The notes: generated from the letters alone by a model not told the origin. A stretch of DNA of 64,000 nucleotides from Marinospirillum alkaliphilum DSM 21637 (GCF_900119735.1 NZ_FPJW01000005.1:62001-126000), one strand, 5' to 3'; numbered from the stretch's first letter, positions 11,190 through 21,048 are shown. A program made the numbers and translations.

Positions 11190-14100
11190 CTACGGCTGCA
11201 ACCAGTGTTGCACCGATGCAATGAATGACTGCACCTGAATGGGTTTGGTGATGTATTCAACAAAACCGGCTTGTTTACCACGCTCAATGTCTTTAGGCAT
11301 GGCATTGGCACTGACGGCAATCACCGGCAGGTGTTTCAGTTCAGGGTGTTGGCGGATGACACGCAACAGCTCGTAGCCATCCATGCCGGGCATGTTGATG
11401 TCCAGCAGGATCAGATCCGGGTGATGAGCCAGTGCCAACTCCAGGCCCAGTTCTGCCTGATGGGCTTCCAGCAGTTGCAGGTTGGGGATCCGCGCCAGAA
11501 TGCTGCGAACCAGTCGCAGGTTGGTGGCATTGTCTTCAATATAAAGCACGCGCTGCCCTGAGCAGGAGCCATGGGTATCCGGCAAGGCTTTCGGGGCCAG
11601 CGAATCATCCAGGGCAGCATCCTGAGCAGGCAGCAATGGCAACTGCAGCATGAAACTGCTACCGATGCCCAGCTGACTTTCCACCCGGATGCTCCCCCCC
11701 ATCAAATCCATGATGCGCCGCGTGATGGTCAACCCGATGCCGGTCCCCTCCACCTCGGAAGTTTCAGCTCCCAGGCGATGAAAAGGTTCAAACAATACTT
11801 CCAGATCCTCTGCTGCAATGCCGCGCCCAGTGTCTTTGACCTGCAGTTCAAAGCACTGCCGGGAAGCACTTTGCTGCCAAAGCAGCTGCACAGTGCCACC
11901 GGGGCGATTGTATTTCACTGCATTGGACAAGAGGTTGAGCAGCACCTGCTTGAAGCGGGTTCGATCGGCCACCACCACTGCCTCGGTGGTCTCCACCGGG
12001 AGCAGCTGAATGCCCGCTTTAACTGCCAGCGGGCCGATCAATGAACAACACTCATCCATCACGGCCTGCACTTCCACTGGCTCCAGGGACAGGGTCATGC
12101 GCCCGGATTCAATCCGGGCCAGATCCAGCACTTCATTGATCAGCTCCAGCAGATGATGACCCGCCTTGAGGATTTCATGCACGTTTTCCTGCTGATCAGC
12201 ATCCAGGGCTTCGTCATACTCCAGCATCTGGGCAAAACCGAGAATGGCATTCATCGGCGTGCGCAGCTCATGGCTCATGCTGGATAAAAACTCGGACTTG
12301 GCCTGATTGGCCCGCTCGGATTCCTGCACGGCCGCCTGAAGCGCCTGCTGACGTGTCAGCTCCTCACTGTGATCGGTAAAAATGTTGAAGCTGTGCAGCA
12401 GCTTTCCTGTTGCAGGATCGAGGATGCCACCAATGTTGCTCTGGCTGTAAAACTCACTGCCATCCTTGCGCCGCAGCCGGATCAATCCTTGCCAACCCTT
12501 ACCTTTTTTCAATTCGTCCAGAATGCTGGCCACCAGGGGATGCTCGTCCGGTGCGGCAGCGACCTGGGCAAAATCCTGACCGATCAGCTCATCCTCCTTG
12601 TAGCCGAGCAAGGCCCGGTAAGCCGGATTGACGTACTGGATGCGACCATCACTGCCGGATACCCGAATGGCCTGATCAGCCACTTCCACCATGCGGCGAA
12701 AGACTTGCAACTCCTCTTCTGATTCGCGCAACCTTTCCTCCGCCAGCACACGATGCGTCACATCCTGCACCACCCCGGTCATGCGCAGCGGGTTGCCACT
12801 GTCATCCCGCTCCACCGCCCCGCGCTCGGAGACCCAGCGCACAGTGCCATCTGGCCACACCACCCGATGCTCCAGGTCATAAGGCGCTTCACCTTTCAGG
12901 CAGGCATCCACTGCTGCCACCACCTTGGCACGATCTTCAGGATGAATCGCCGCCAGGAAGTTGTCGTAACTGGTTTCCAGTTCACCATCCGGGTAACCAA
13001 ACAGCGGCGCAATGCGCTCACTCCAGAAGAGTGCTCCATCGGATATGTTCCACTCCCAGGTACCTATATTGGCAAACAACTGTCCACGGCGTAACCGCTC
13101 CCTGGCATGATTTATCTCGTCATGTGAAGCTTTCAGCTCCTCCTGAACCGCCTTGACATGGGTAATGTCCGTGCGGATGGAAACATATTGATAAGGTTTT
13201 CCCTCGGCATCCATAAAAGGTGTGATGGTGGATTCCACCCAGTAGAAACTGCCATCCTTGCGGCGATTGCAGATCTCACCGAACCACACCTGACCAGAGC
13301 TGATGGTGGCCCAGAGTTCCTTGTACAGGCTTTCCGGGTGCTGGCCGGATTTGAGCAACCGATGGTTCTGGCCCAACAGTTCACCACGCTTGTAACCACT
13401 GACATCACAGAACAGGTCATTCACGTAAGTGATATTGCCTGCCCGATCAGCGATGCTGACAATTGCATGCTGGTTCAATGCCAGATGCTCTCGTTCACGC
13501 TCATACAGCGTTTTCTGCAAGCGGGCCTGGGCATCAGTAAGCTGCCGGGCACGTGCAGCACGCATGCTGACCAGTTCAATCAAGTGCTGTGGCAGTGTGG
13601 GCTTAACCAGAAAATCATCGCCCCCCTGCTGCAGAGCGAACAACTGCCGATCCCGGTCTGACTCGGCAGACAGAAAAATGATCGGCAACTGGCAATAACG
13701 TGGATCATCACGCACCATTGCCGCCAATTCATAACCCTGGATGCCTGGCATGTGCATGTCCAGCAGCAACACATCCGGCTGGGTCACATGCAACTGCATC
13801 AGGGTTTCACCCGGGTTCTGGAGTGCTGTCACCCGCATGCCTGCAGAGCGCAACACGGATGCCTGAACCTCCAGCACTAAAGGATCATCGTCCACCACCA
13901 TGACACGATAGGGCGACTGGGCAACGCGCCCAATTGCCTTGTCCAGCAAGGTTATCAGGTGCTCTGTGTTCACCGGTTTGGTGAGATAATGGCGAGCACC
14001 GGCACGATAAGCAGCCAGACGTGCATCCAGATCCTGACGACTGGAAAGGCCAACCATCGGCGGCACGGGTTGCTCCAGGTCCACAGCAAGCTGCTGAATG

Positions 14101-14702
14101 AAACCAGCCCCCGCCAGTGGATCCTCCGGAAACACCATGTCCATGATGATGGCATCCGGGTTACCCCTTCTGGCAACAACCTGCAAAATGGCCGGGTAAT
14201 CCGCAGCCACCTCCACGCAGTACCCTCCAGCCTCCAGATTCAGCTTGAGCAGGGCGACCTGATCCGGATCATCATCCACCAGCAAGACAACAGGTGGCCG
14301 GGCCGTCACCGGCTTGAAATCGTCATTCTCTTCAGGCACAGGAAGAAGCGGCTTTGCAACAGGTCTGGATGCATCCTGCAACGCCAGATCCAGGTCCACC
14401 AATGCAGCCGACAACTGCTCAAGAAGGCTTCGGTCAGCGGCCTGATCAGCCTTTAGCTGCTCGACCAACTGGCTCATCAGTACATCTGCCCTTCCGGCAA
14501 AAGCTGCCAACTCGACCAAGCCAAAGGTGGCTGCCGTTCCCGCCAGACCATGCACCTGCAGATGCAGCTGTCCAATCTCACCTGCTTGCAAGCAAGGGTT
14601 TTCCAGGCAATCGGATAACAGCAAGATCTGCGCCTGCCGACCAGGCAAGCCAGATAAAAACTGTTGATGCAATTGCTTAAGGTAGTATTCGGGAGATTCC
14701 AC
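11190..14702 (-). CDS. Hybrid histidine kinase HPt-REC-REC-PAS-PAS-PAS-HisKA-HATPase-REC
   Basis: 1170 aa from a GTG start preceded by AGGAAGG; no ATG fits better. Unusual domain order: an N-terminal HPt-like helical domain (about 1-110, candidate His in QVHGLAGTAATFG), two receivers (135-260 with Asp in MDMVFPED; 265-385 with Asp in LLDMHMPGIQG), three PAS domains (about 400-515, 530-645, 650-775), HisKA (FLSSMSHELRTP, His about 811), HATPase_c (DTGRGI, EGTGIGLT) and a C-terminal receiver (LYIEDNATNLR, Asp in LLDINMPGMDG). No membrane segment is seen. With relay domains at both ends it could both receive and pass phosphate. It is followed by the HD-GYP response regulator on the same strand. 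The upstream gap, shared with the Aer-like receptor gene, holds two copies of the TGTATCA direct-repeat motif. Confidence 0.93.
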   Translation of the reverse strand: MESPEYYLKQLHQQFLSGLPGRQAQILLLSDCLENPCLQAGEIGQLHLQVHGLAGTAATFGLVELAAFAGRADVLMSQLVEQLKADQAADRSLLEQLSAALVDLDLALQDASRPVAKPLLPVPEENDDFKPVTARPPVVLLVDDDPDQVALLKLNLEAGGYCVEVAADYPAILQVVARRGNPDAIIMDMVFPEDPLAGAGFIQQLAVDLEQPVPPMVGLSSRQDLDARLAAYRAGARHYLTKPVNTEHLITLLDKAIGRVAQSPYRVMVVDDDPLVLEVQASVLRSAGMRVTALQNPGETLMQLHVTQPDVLLLDMHMPGIQGYELAAMVRDDPRYCQLPIIFLSAESDRDRQLFALQQGGDDFLVKPTLPQHLIELVSMRAARARQLTDAQARLQKTLYEREREHLALNQHAIVSIADRAGNITYVNDLFCDVSGYKRGELLGQNHRLLKSGQHPESLYKELWATISSGQVWFGEICNRRKDGSFYWVESTITPFMDAEGKPYQYVSIRTDITHVKAVQEELKASHDEINHARERLRRGQLFANIGTWEWNISDGALFWSERIAPLFGYPDGELETSYDNFLAAIHPEDRAKVVAAVDACLKGEAPYDLEHRVVWPDGTVRWVSERGAVERDDSGNPLRMTGVVQDVTHRVLAEERLRESEEELQVFRRMVEVADQAIRVSGSDGRIQYVNPAYRALLGYKEDELIGQDFAQVAAAPDEHPLVASILDELKKGKGWQGLIRLRRKDGSEFYSQSNIGGILDPATGKLLHSFNIFTDHSEELTRQQALQAAVQESERANQAKSEFLSSMSHELRTPMNAILGFAQMLEYDEALDADQQENVHEILKAGHHLLELINEVLDLARIESGRMTLSLEPVEVQAVMDECCSLIGPLAVKAGIQLLPVETTEAVVVADRTRFKQVLLNLLSNAVKYNRPGGTVQLLWQQSASRQCFELQVKDTGRGIAAEDLEVLFEPFHRLGAETSEVEGTGIGLTITRRIMDLMGGSIRVESQLGIGSSFMLQLPLLPAQDAALDDSLAPKALPDTHGSCSGQRVLYIEDNATNLRLVRSILARIPNLQLLEAHQAELGLELALAHHPDLILLDINMPGMDGYELLRVIRQHPELKHLPVIAVSANAMPKDIERGKQAGFVEYITKPIQVQSFIASVQHWLQP

Positions 14703-14810
14703 CTGCTGGCCTTCCTGAGAAAAAGATGTGAAAGAATTGTAAGATTATAGGTACTTGCACACACCGCAAGTTTTAAAACTGGGCTAAACCAAGGACCCGA
14801 ACCAAACAAA

Positions 14811-14830
14811 TGATAGATTGTTGATACATT
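14811..14830 (-). promoter_or_regulatory. Candidate operator: TGTATCA-type direct repeat (copy 1, reverse orientation)
   Basis: Read on the minus strand this is AATGTATCAACAATCTATCA: two TGTATCA-like half sites (one with a mismatch) with starts 11 bp apart. It lies in the divergent gap between the hybrid kinase (14702) and the Aer-like receptor (14983), inverted relative to the copy at 14858. The 11-bp phased direct repeat is the geometry used by OmpR/PhoB-type regulators; the factor is unknown. Confidence 0.55.
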
Positions 14831-14857
14831 TGACGAGGCTCACCAGATTTTTAGCAG

Positions 14858-14877
14858 AATGTATCAACAATGTATCA
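14858..14877 (+). promoter_or_regulatory. Candidate operator: TGTATCA-type direct repeat (copy 2)
   Basis: AATGTATCAACAATGTATCA, a perfect AATGTATCA direct repeat with starts 11 bp apart, 106 bp before the start of the Aer-like gene. Together with the reverse copy at 14811 it forms an inverted pair separated by 27 bp in a divergent promoter region. A nearly identical arrangement occurs at 20881/21029. Confidence 0.6.
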
Positions 14878-14982
14878 CCACACAGGTAGTTTTACCGACA
14901 CTGGCCTTTTACCAGCTTTATACAGGCAATATGTAATGATAGGTTACTTTCATTACATAAAATGACCTGGAGTGACCCGGCC

Positions 14983-16638
14983 ATGAAGAATAACCAACCT
15001 GTTACCCAAAAGGATTTTCCTGTACGCCCGGACTGCGCCATCATCTCCCACACCGACGCCAAGGGCCGAATCACCTACGTCAACGATGAGTTTGTTGAAT
15101 ACGCCGGGTTCACGCGTGAAGAACTGATTGGGCAGCCTCATAACATCATTCGCCACCCGGACATGCCACCGGAAGCCTTTCGCGACATGTGGACCACTCT
15201 GAAAGCTGGCCGTGCCTGGCAAGGCATGGTCAAGAATCGCCGCAAGAATGGTGATCATTACTGGGTCAAGGCCACTGCCAGCCCAAGGCCGGATGGTGGC
15301 TACATGAGTGTTCGACTGCAACCCACCCGTGAGGAGGTGACTGCAGCAGAGCAACTCTACCGTGAAATGCGCGAGGGCAAACGCATTCGTCTGTCCGGTG
15401 GTTATGTGTTATCCGGTTTCGGGTCGCGCTTGAGAGATGCATACATCAACCTCAGTCTGACCACCACAGCCATGCTGCCCATGTTCCTGATGGTCATCAT
15501 TCTGGCCATACTGGCCAGCTGGCAATACCTGCAGGTGACAGATCCTGCCATTGAGGCAGTCATCACCACCCTGCTGATCAAGCTGGGCCTTGTGAGCGGT
15601 GTAGCGCTGCTATGGCTATTCATGGTGCTGAGAAGCAATTCCCATCGGCTGGACAAACTGAGAAGGGTGGCTCTGGAAATTGGTTCAGGTAACCTTGTAG
15701 GGGAGGCTCCGGTTGGCAAACATGATGAAATAGGCAATGTCTTTAATGCCGTGATGATCATGCGCAACCGTCTTTATGAAATTGCTTTTCAGATGACTCA
15801 GTCGGCACGTGAGCTGAATGTTGCCGCTGTGGAAATGCTGGGGGCCAGCGAAGAGACTTCACGGGGTGCCGTGGAGCAGTCCAACGCCTCAGCCAGCATG
15901 GCTGCAGCACTGGAGGAGCTTACTGCATCTGTTGAGCAGATTGGGCATAACGCCAGCGAAGCCTTTGCTGCATCAGAAGCAGCCGGCAAGATTGCCAGTG
16001 CCGGCTCCAAAGCCGTATATGCCAGCAGTGAAGAGATCCGTCATATCGCTGTTGCAGTGCAAAACTCCTCCAAGCGCCTTGGTGAGCTTGAAGCCTTGTC
16101 CGACAACATCGGCAAGATCGTGTCAACCATTCGTGATATTGCCGATCAGACCAACCTGCTGGCACTGAATGCCGCGATTGAAGCTGCAAGGGCCGGTGAA
16201 CATGGGCGCGGTTTTGCTGTGGTTGCTGATGAGGTGCGTAATCTGGCAGAACGCACCGCTCAATCCACGGTTGAAATCTCGGAAATGGTGAGTCAGATCC
16301 AGCAACAGACCGATGCAGCCGCCAGAGAAATGCAGGCCAGTGTCAGTCAGGTTGAAGAAGGTGTTGCCAAAGCTCGCCAGGCCGGCCAGTCTGTCGCTGA
16401 AATTGAGCAGGGAACACAGCGGGTCATTCAAGCCACCCAGGATATCCAGCAGGTGTTACAGGAGCAGGCCATGGCTGCCCGTGAAGTGGCCGAAACCGTT
16501 GAGGGTATCGCCAACCTTGCCGATAGCAATGCCGCTCAGGCTGAACAGGCACTGATTGCCAGCCGTCATGTACAGGACACAACACAAGTCATCGATGAGT
16601 TACGTAAACAATTCAAGGTATTCAAGCACCAACCTTAA
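14983..16638 (+). CDS. Aer-like PAS-containing methyl-accepting chemotaxis protein
   Basis: 551 aa. The ATG at 14983 is preferred because GGAG lies 10 nt before it; an in-frame ATG at 14962 has no ribosome site. An N-terminal PAS domain (about 15-120; [20 protein letters not shown], GYxSVRLQPT-type end) resembles the FAD-binding PAS of Aer. Two hydrophobic helices follow (about 155-215), then a HAMP-like region and the MCP signalling domain with the hairpin tip [37 protein letters not shown]. No CheR/CheB tethering pentapeptide is visible at the end (FKVFKHQP). The family role is aerotaxis/energy taxis through CheA-CheW. A near-copy of its C-terminus occurs at 63768-64000. It is followed by a clear terminator, so it is probably monocistronic. 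Confidence 0.92.
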   Translation: MKNNQPVTQKDFPVRPDCAIISHTDAKGRITYVNDEFVEYAGFTREELIGQPHNIIRHPDMPPEAFRDMWTTLKAGRAWQGMVKNRRKNGDHYWVKATASPRPDGGYMSVRLQPTREEVTAAEQLYREMREGKRIRLSGGYVLSGFGSRLRDAYINLSLTTTAMLPMFLMVIILAILASWQYLQVTDPAIEAVITTLLIKLGLVSGVALLWLFMVLRSNSHRLDKLRRVALEIGSGNLVGEAPVGKHDEIGNVFNAVMIMRNRLYEIAFQMTQSARELNVAAVEMLGASEETSRGAVEQSNASASMAAALEELTASVEQIGHNASEAFAASEAAGKIASAGSKAVYASSEEIRHIAVAVQNSSKRLGELEALSDNIGKIVSTIRDIADQTNLLALNAAIEAARAGEHGRGFAVVADEVRNLAERTAQSTVEISEMVSQIQQQTDAAAREMQASVSQVEEGVAKARQAGQSVAEIEQGTQRVIQATQDIQQVLQEQAMAAREVAETVEGIANLADSNAAQAEQALIASRHVQDTTQVIDELRKQFKVFKHQP

Positions 16639-16658
16639 CCCCCTCCTGCTTGACTTTA

Positions 16659-16684
16659 GCCTGCCCCATGGCAGGCTTTTTTTT
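16659..16684 (+). terminator. Rho-independent terminator after the Aer-like gene
   Basis: Perfect stem AGCCTGCC / GGCAGGCT with a 4-base loop (CCAT), followed by a run of eight T, 20 nt past the stop codon. Confidence 0.9.
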
Positions 16685-16851
16685 AACAACGGAGAAGATT
16701 TACGATCAAAGGTGATCGGAGCAGAATAACCCTTGCCACCGACGACACAACTGATACCGGCCGCGATCTGGAAACCATCGGCGGTATTGACCCACTGATT
16801 GTCGGCAGGGCAAGTCTGATGACTGACTGACCCTTCTCAAACCGGGCTATG
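16685..16851. other. Short non-coding stretch between terminator and PP2C gene end
   Basis: 167 bases between the terminator and the 3' end of the partner-switching gene. No supported gene or site is seen; short open frames on either strand resemble nothing recognisable. It could be a degraded coding remnant. Confidence 0.4.
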
Positions 16852-18594
16852 TCACCAGCGTAGCTCGGCTTCAACCCTGTTACCCGGTGGATGAATGATG
16901 AGGTTGTCCGCAAGACTTCTGACAAGCTGCATGCCACGCCCCCAGAAGCGCGAAGGGTCATCATGCTGCTCCAGCTCGGATAACCGGGTCAGGTCGTAAC
17001 CCTTGCCCGGGTCCTGAACCACCAACCTGAGGCAACCACCTTGCTGCCGGGGAAGAAAAGTCATCTGAATCCGTATCTGGCCCGGGGGTGGATCATCAAA
17101 CAGGGCTTGTCGCTTTTCATAATAAAGGTGAAACCCATCAGGGGTACTTTTCAGCGAGGAGTCCAGCCCAAACAAACCGTGCTCAATGGCATTATTGTAT
17201 AGCTCACCAAAGAGGGTCTGAAGTCGCTCAGCCTGTTCAGCCGGCCAGTCTTGCAGGTATTTTGTATCGGTCAGCGCTGTGATCACTTCCGAATGATCCA
17301 GTAAATACCCACCCCCGCTTGCCAAAGCCCACTCCCAACCTTCAGGTTCCGGTGACAGGTCCGCAGACTGATCGCTGGACACATTCAGTACTGCAAGCGC
17401 TTTTTCTAAATCAATACTAACCAAAGTAACATCATCGTCAGGCAATCGATTCTGGCAGTGCTGATCCAGACGTTCATCCAGAGCAGAAAAAAAACCATCG
17501 TTACTTGCCCAGCTATCCATAAGGTCTTTAAACCCACATGATGAAAACGTCGCACCCTCTTGATTTCGTACATCAAGCAGGCCATCACTCATCAGCAGTA
17601 TGCGTTCGATATCAGTAAGCCGCCCGCTCCCCACTTCTGATACAAAGTCATAATTTTCCAGGATCCCCAAAGGAAGACCAGAAGATGAATGATAAATCAG
17701 TTGATCTTTTGACTTGTAAACAAAAGGTGGCATCCCGCCAGACCAATAACAAAACTCGCCTTTCACAGGATCAATATCAATTAAAACAGCTGCCATGAAT
17801 CGATCATCTGGCAGAATTCGACATAATTTATGATTTAATTCAGTCAATAATTCAGGGATCGATCTGCCCTGGCGAGTCATGGCATGAAACAACTCGCTGG
17901 TTGGCAAAGCACCTATGGCAGCAGCCAGACCGTGTCCGGTGAAGTCGCCCAGCATAACCCTTATGCCGCCTTGACCCAAACGACAGCTCAATACAAGATC
18001 ACCACTGAAACATGATGCAGGGCGACTGTATGAATCCAGCCCACTGATTGGTTCATTATGTGCTGAAACCGCATGCAGGAAAACACGATTTGCCAGCGCC
18101 TCATTTTCTTGTTCTTCAGCAATCTTAAATAATAACTCATCGTGCTGGCGGCTCAATTTTTGATAAAGACTTCGGATGCGTTCCAGCGAGTAGATTCTTG
18201 TCCTGAGTAACCTGGGGTCGACCGGTTTGCTTAAGTAGTCGTCACCACCTGCCTCAATACAAGCATGCACTTCTTCTGGATCATCCAATGCAGTGAGAAA
18301 AACTATCGGCGTAAAACGACCGCTGGTCATGGACTTGATGCAGCGCGCAGCTTCTCGACCATCCATATGTGGCATGATGACATCCATGAAAACAAAATCC
18401 GGAGCCAGCAGTTCAAATGCCTCAATCGCTTCATAACCATCATGAGCAATTGCTGTTTCAAAACCCATCTTTTCAAGGATGGACTGCATGATCACACAAT
18501 TGATGGGTTCATCATCAACAACCAGGGCAAGCCTGCGGCTGACAGGCTTGAATACCAGATTCAAACTCCCATCCGTATTGCACTGATCACTCAT
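16852..18594 (-). CDS. REC - PP2C (SpoIIE/RsbU-type) phosphatase - HATPase (RsbW-like) partner-switching regulator
   Basis: 580 aa. The ATG at 18594 overlaps the STAS gene stop as ATGA; a TTG further upstream is possible but less likely. REC (about 12-130): LVVDDEPIN, Asp in FMDVIMPHMDG, Lys in LSKP. A coiled linker follows, then a PP2C/SpoIIE phosphatase (about 185-385) with the metal-binding GDFTGHGLAAAIG and LLMSDGLLD. At the end is a GHKL HATPase (about 445-580) with ELYNNAIEHGLFG, DPGKGYD and WGRGMQLVRSL, like anti-sigma kinases of the RsbW/SpoIIAB type. Phosphatase and putative antagonist kinase are thus in one chain. The obvious substrate is the STAS protein encoded immediately upstream. 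It resembles HsbR-type regulators of Pseudomonas (family knowledge); the downstream target is not visible. Confidence 0.93.
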   Translation of the reverse strand: MSDQCNTDGSLNLVFKPVSRRLALVVDDEPINCVIMQSILEKMGFETAIAHDGYEAIEAFELLAPDFVFMDVIMPHMDGREAARCIKSMTSGRFTPIVFLTALDDPEEVHACIEAGGDDYLSKPVDPRLLRTRIYSLERIRSLYQKLSRQHDELLFKIAEEQENEALANRVFLHAVSAHNEPISGLDSYSRPASCFSGDLVLSCRLGQGGIRVMLGDFTGHGLAAAIGALPTSELFHAMTRQGRSIPELLTELNHKLCRILPDDRFMAAVLIDIDPVKGEFCYWSGGMPPFVYKSKDQLIYHSSSGLPLGILENYDFVSEVGSGRLTDIERILLMSDGLLDVRNQEGATFSSCGFKDLMDSWASNDGFFSALDERLDQHCQNRLPDDDVTLVSIDLEKALAVLNVSSDQSADLSPEPEGWEWALASGGGYLLDHSEVITALTDTKYLQDWPAEQAERLQTLFGELYNNAIEHGLFGLDSSLKSTPDGFHLYYEKRQALFDDPPPGQIRIQMTFLPRQQGGCLRLVVQDPGKGYDLTRLSELEQHDDPSRFWGRGMQLVRSLADNLIIHPPGNRVEAELRW

Positions 18595-18905
18595 AAAGGC
18601 GATACGGCTTTGCAATCAAACAAACGAGAAAAGTTTGATGCTGAAACCACCTTTTCGATGGCAGAGGGTTTGACATACCTCAGCTCAACACGGTTGTTTC
18701 CTGCCTTCTTTCTCAGCAATAAAAGTAGCCCAAGGGCAGAGCTGTCCATGTATTCAGCAGCAGTCAGGTCAACCACAAACTCACAACCATCCTTTGCATC
18801 ATTCAGCAGTTTGCGAAACACTGCATGCTGGTTGAAATCAAAGCGCTCGGTAACATTGATGAATATTGTTCGCCCCTGATTTTCGGTGCGACTGGTAATG
18901 CCCAT
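18591..18905 (-). CDS. STAS-domain anti-sigma factor antagonist
   Basis: 104 aa, a single STAS domain of the SpoIIAA/RsbV type. The conserved phospho-acceptor loop is EYMDSSALGLLLLL, where the first Ser after Asp is the usual target. Role by family: unphosphorylated STAS protein binds an anti-sigma-type HATPase, and a PP2C phosphatase and the kinase set its state. Both opposing activities appear to be encoded in the next gene, which overlaps by 4 nt. The upstream neighbours are an MCP and a PAS protein, so the switch may be tied to chemosensory input. Similar to HsbA of Pseudomonas, which links to flagella and c-di-GMP; that parallel is inference. Confidence 0.92.
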   Translation of the reverse strand: MGITSRTENQGRTIFINVTERFDFNQHAVFRKLLNDAKDGCEFVVDLTAAEYMDSSALGLLLLLRKKAGNNRVELRYVKPSAIEKVVSASNFSRLFDCKAVSPL

Positions 18906-18959
18906 TCAAAATCTCCTGTTGGAACCCTGTGCAACAAATGGAACAACTGCGGATGATTT

Positions 18960-20267
18960 TCAGCGTCCCAACGCTTCCAGCTGACTTTCAATATCAGCAA
19001 AATACTGATCATAAATATCCAGCAGTGCGGCCCGATCATCACTGTTACCCGACCAGCGCCCAACTTCCGCAAAGTTCGCAGCCTGCTGCGAAATATTATG
19101 CAAATCATCAATTTTTATCGGCATGCCGTTCAAAATGGCATTCACATCCGCACGGGCCTGCTGGGCTGAGCTCAACAAGCGCATCGAAGCCCCCATATCA
19201 TGAGTATGCTCGGTTATCAGGCGTGTTTTTTGCTGGACTTCCTCAGCAGCCCTGGCCGATTCACTGAGCGTGGTTGCAAAAGACTCCGAAAGTACTCTGG
19301 CGTTACCAACAGCCTGGTTAAGATCAGTGAAGCGCTGGGTCATTGATCCAAGGGTTGTCATCATGTTTTCAATGGAACCGGTAATCTCGACGGCAGTTCG
19401 TCTTGATTGCTCAGCCAGGGATCTGACTTCATCGGCCACCACAGCAAAGCCTCGACCATGTTCTCCAGCTCGCGCCGCCTCAATGGCCGCATTCAGCGCC
19501 AGCAAATTGGTTTGTCCGGCAAGACCATCAATCTGGCTACTGCGCTCACTGATAAGTGTTGCAGCGTCAGTCAAAGCCTCAAGCGCCAACGAACTCGACT
19601 CAACCGCTCCTTTTGCATCATCCATTGCCGAGTACATCTCTTTTGCCGTTCCGGTCATGGCATTAGCTGTTTCGATGAATTCATCAGAGAAACCGGCGAT
19701 GGCTTCAGCCTCTGCATTGACCTGAACCAGCGAAGCATCAGACGCACTTAGTGCCGAAGACATGCCTTTCTCGGATCGCAGAAAAATCCGCGATAACAGT
19801 GATTCACGATTCACCAACTCCTGCGCTTGCTGTACCTGATCGAGAATGCTTTGTGTCGCTTCAGTGACTCTTTTGAAAGTGCCGTGTAGTCCGCCTACCT
19901 GGATGGAACGATAGTGATCACCACGACTGGAGGCTTCCAGCGCACCCAGAATCTCTCGGAAAGTGGTTTCTGTCTGGTCCAGAGCAGAGTTCAGTCCGAC
20001 CCGAATAAACTCCAGATCAGGGTCCTGCAGCCGCCTTGGCAAACGTTGATCAAGGTGTCCCTCATGAATGCGCTGGCAGATTCCTGTCACCAGAAGGGTT
20101 TCATGATGCCGCGCACTCAACCTGAACGAAAACCAAAGTAACCAGATAGCAACCAGCCCCCCTGTCAACAGGGTTAACCAGGGAAACCAGAATGCACAGA
20201 TCGCACCGGCAACAGAAACAAGGGCCGGCCATATCAACGAACTAAACTGTAAGAACCCATTCTTCAT
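18960..20267 (-). CDS. Methyl-accepting chemotaxis protein, no own sensor domain (partner of upstream PAS protein)
   Basis: 435 aa from ATG 20267, which follows AAAGGAAAGCCCT; longer in-frame starts lie deep in the upstream gene. Two hydrophobic helices at about 8-45 have almost no periplasmic loop. A HAMP-like helical region (to about 160) follows, then an MCP signalling domain with tip [45 protein letters not shown] spanning about 265-310. There is no PAS or periplasmic sensor in the chain. The PAS protein encoded just upstream overlaps this gene by 26 nt, so the pair looks like a two-polypeptide Aer. The C-terminal part has a helical extension ([19 protein letters not shown]) but no tether pentapeptide. 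The STAS and PP2C genes follow 54 nt downstream. Confidence 0.9.
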   Translation of the reverse strand: MKNGFLQFSSLIWPALVSVAGAICAFWFPWLTLLTGGLVAIWLLWFSFRLSARHHETLLVTGICQRIHEGHLDQRLPRRLQDPDLEFIRVGLNSALDQTETTFREILGALEASSRGDHYRSIQVGGLHGTFKRVTEATQSILDQVQQAQELVNRESLLSRIFLRSEKGMSSALSASDASLVQVNAEAEAIAGFSDEFIETANAMTGTAKEMYSAMDDAKGAVESSSLALEALTDAATLISERSSQIDGLAGQTNLLALNAAIEAARAGEHGRGFAVVADEVRSLAEQSRRTAVEITGSIENMMTTLGSMTQRFTDLNQAVGNARVLSESFATTLSESARAAEEVQQKTRLITEHTHDMGASMRLLSSAQQARADVNAILNGMPIKIDDLHNISQQAANFAEVGRWSGNSDDRAALLDIYDQYFADIESQLEALGR

Positions 20268-20763
20268 AGGGCTTTCCTTTATGAGCCAGATAATCAACCA
20301 ATACCCGGGTACCGGCAGCAACCGCATCTGTTGTAGCAACAGACTGCTCTGCATTCAGCATTTTCTGGTAAAGGGGAGTGATGACATCAAGTACACGCTG
20401 ATCAGGACAGCGGCGAACAGAGGTATACCCGATCAGCTGTCCGACTGGGTCAAGGTCTGGGGTGATATGGGCAAAAACCCAGTAATAGCTACCATCCTTG
20501 CTCATGTTTTTAACATAAGCAAAAAACTCTCTGCCTGACTTTATGGTATCCCAGGCCAGTTTGAAGGCAGCCCGGGGCATGTGTGGATGCCTGACTATAT
20601 TATGCTGCTTACCTAGAAGCTCCTGCTCCGTATAGCCAGCAAATTCGATGAAAATCGGATTGCAATAGGTGATGATGCCTCTGGCATCTGTTTTCGAGAC
20701 AATAAAGTCATCCTGCCGCATCTTTCGTTCAACCTGGGTTGGCTGAATCAGTTTAGATTTCAA
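20242..20763 (-). CDS. Stand-alone PAS protein, Aer-type sensor subunit
   Basis: 173 aa. A single PAS domain (about 15-125) very like the N-terminal PAS of the Aer-like receptor at 14983: both share the pattern ITY-N-x-F-x-E-F/Y-AG-(x)n-HNI-RHP-MP. Family PAS domains of this kind bind FAD and sense redox/oxygen. There is no membrane or signalling domain. The last 26 nt overlap the start of an MCP that lacks a sensor, so PAS and receptor are read from different frames of the same message. A simple sequencing frameshift of one gene is less likely because both have their own ribosome site and natural ends. It starts an operon of PAS, MCP, STAS and REC-PP2C-HATPase. Confidence 0.9.
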   Translation of the reverse strand: MKSKLIQPTQVERKMRQDDFIVSKTDARGIITYCNPIFIEFAGYTEQELLGKQHNIVRHPHMPRAAFKLAWDTIKSGREFFAYVKNMSKDGSYYWVFAHITPDLDPVGQLIGYTSVRRCPDQRVLDVITPLYQKMLNAEQSVATTDAVAAGTRVLVDYLAHKGKPYEEWVLTV

Positions 20764-20880
20764 ACTGGCTGCTCCTGAATAAAGAAAACCCCACCATCAA
20801 TACGGGCACAGCAATTCAGCCAGAAACAAGCTTGCCACTCAATTGGAAAAGTCAACGGGGAGCGATACAGCCATGCAGGA

Positions 20881-20900
20881 TGATACATTGATGATACATT
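20881..20900 (-). promoter_or_regulatory. Candidate operator: TGTATCA-type direct repeat (copy 3, reverse orientation)
   Basis: On the minus strand AATGTATCATCAATGTATCA, a perfect AATGTATCA repeat with starts 11 bp apart. It lies 118 bp before the PAS-MCP-STAS-PP2C operon and is oriented towards it. It forms an inverted pair with the copy at 21029, as in the 14.8-kb gap. Confidence 0.6.
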
Positions 20901-21028
20901 TCATGTTGCACCAGTGATTAGCCGCAAAAAACCAACGCCCGGACAACAAAAAACACACAACCAAAATCAAACATTGACACAGATCATACAACCAAACAGT
21001 TATCGTTTTTTAGTTGTTTTTCCTGATG

Positions 21029-21048
21029 AATGTATCAAGAATGTATCA
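21029..21048 (+). promoter_or_regulatory. Candidate operator: TGTATCA-type direct repeat (copy 4)
   Basis: AATGTATCAAGAATGTATCA, 99 bp before the rhodanese start and oriented towards it. The half sites start 11 bp apart. The intervening region of the divergent gap is AT-rich. Confidence 0.6.

Noticed and set aside
16683-16964. 93-aa minus-strand open frame past the terminator
   Set aside because: It overlaps the end of the PP2C-HATPase gene in another frame and shows no domain or ribosome site.
20242-20267. PAS and MCP genes as one frameshifted Aer gene
   Set aside because: Considered, but the MCP has its own ribosome site and the PAS frame ends naturally after a plausible linker; kept as two genes.
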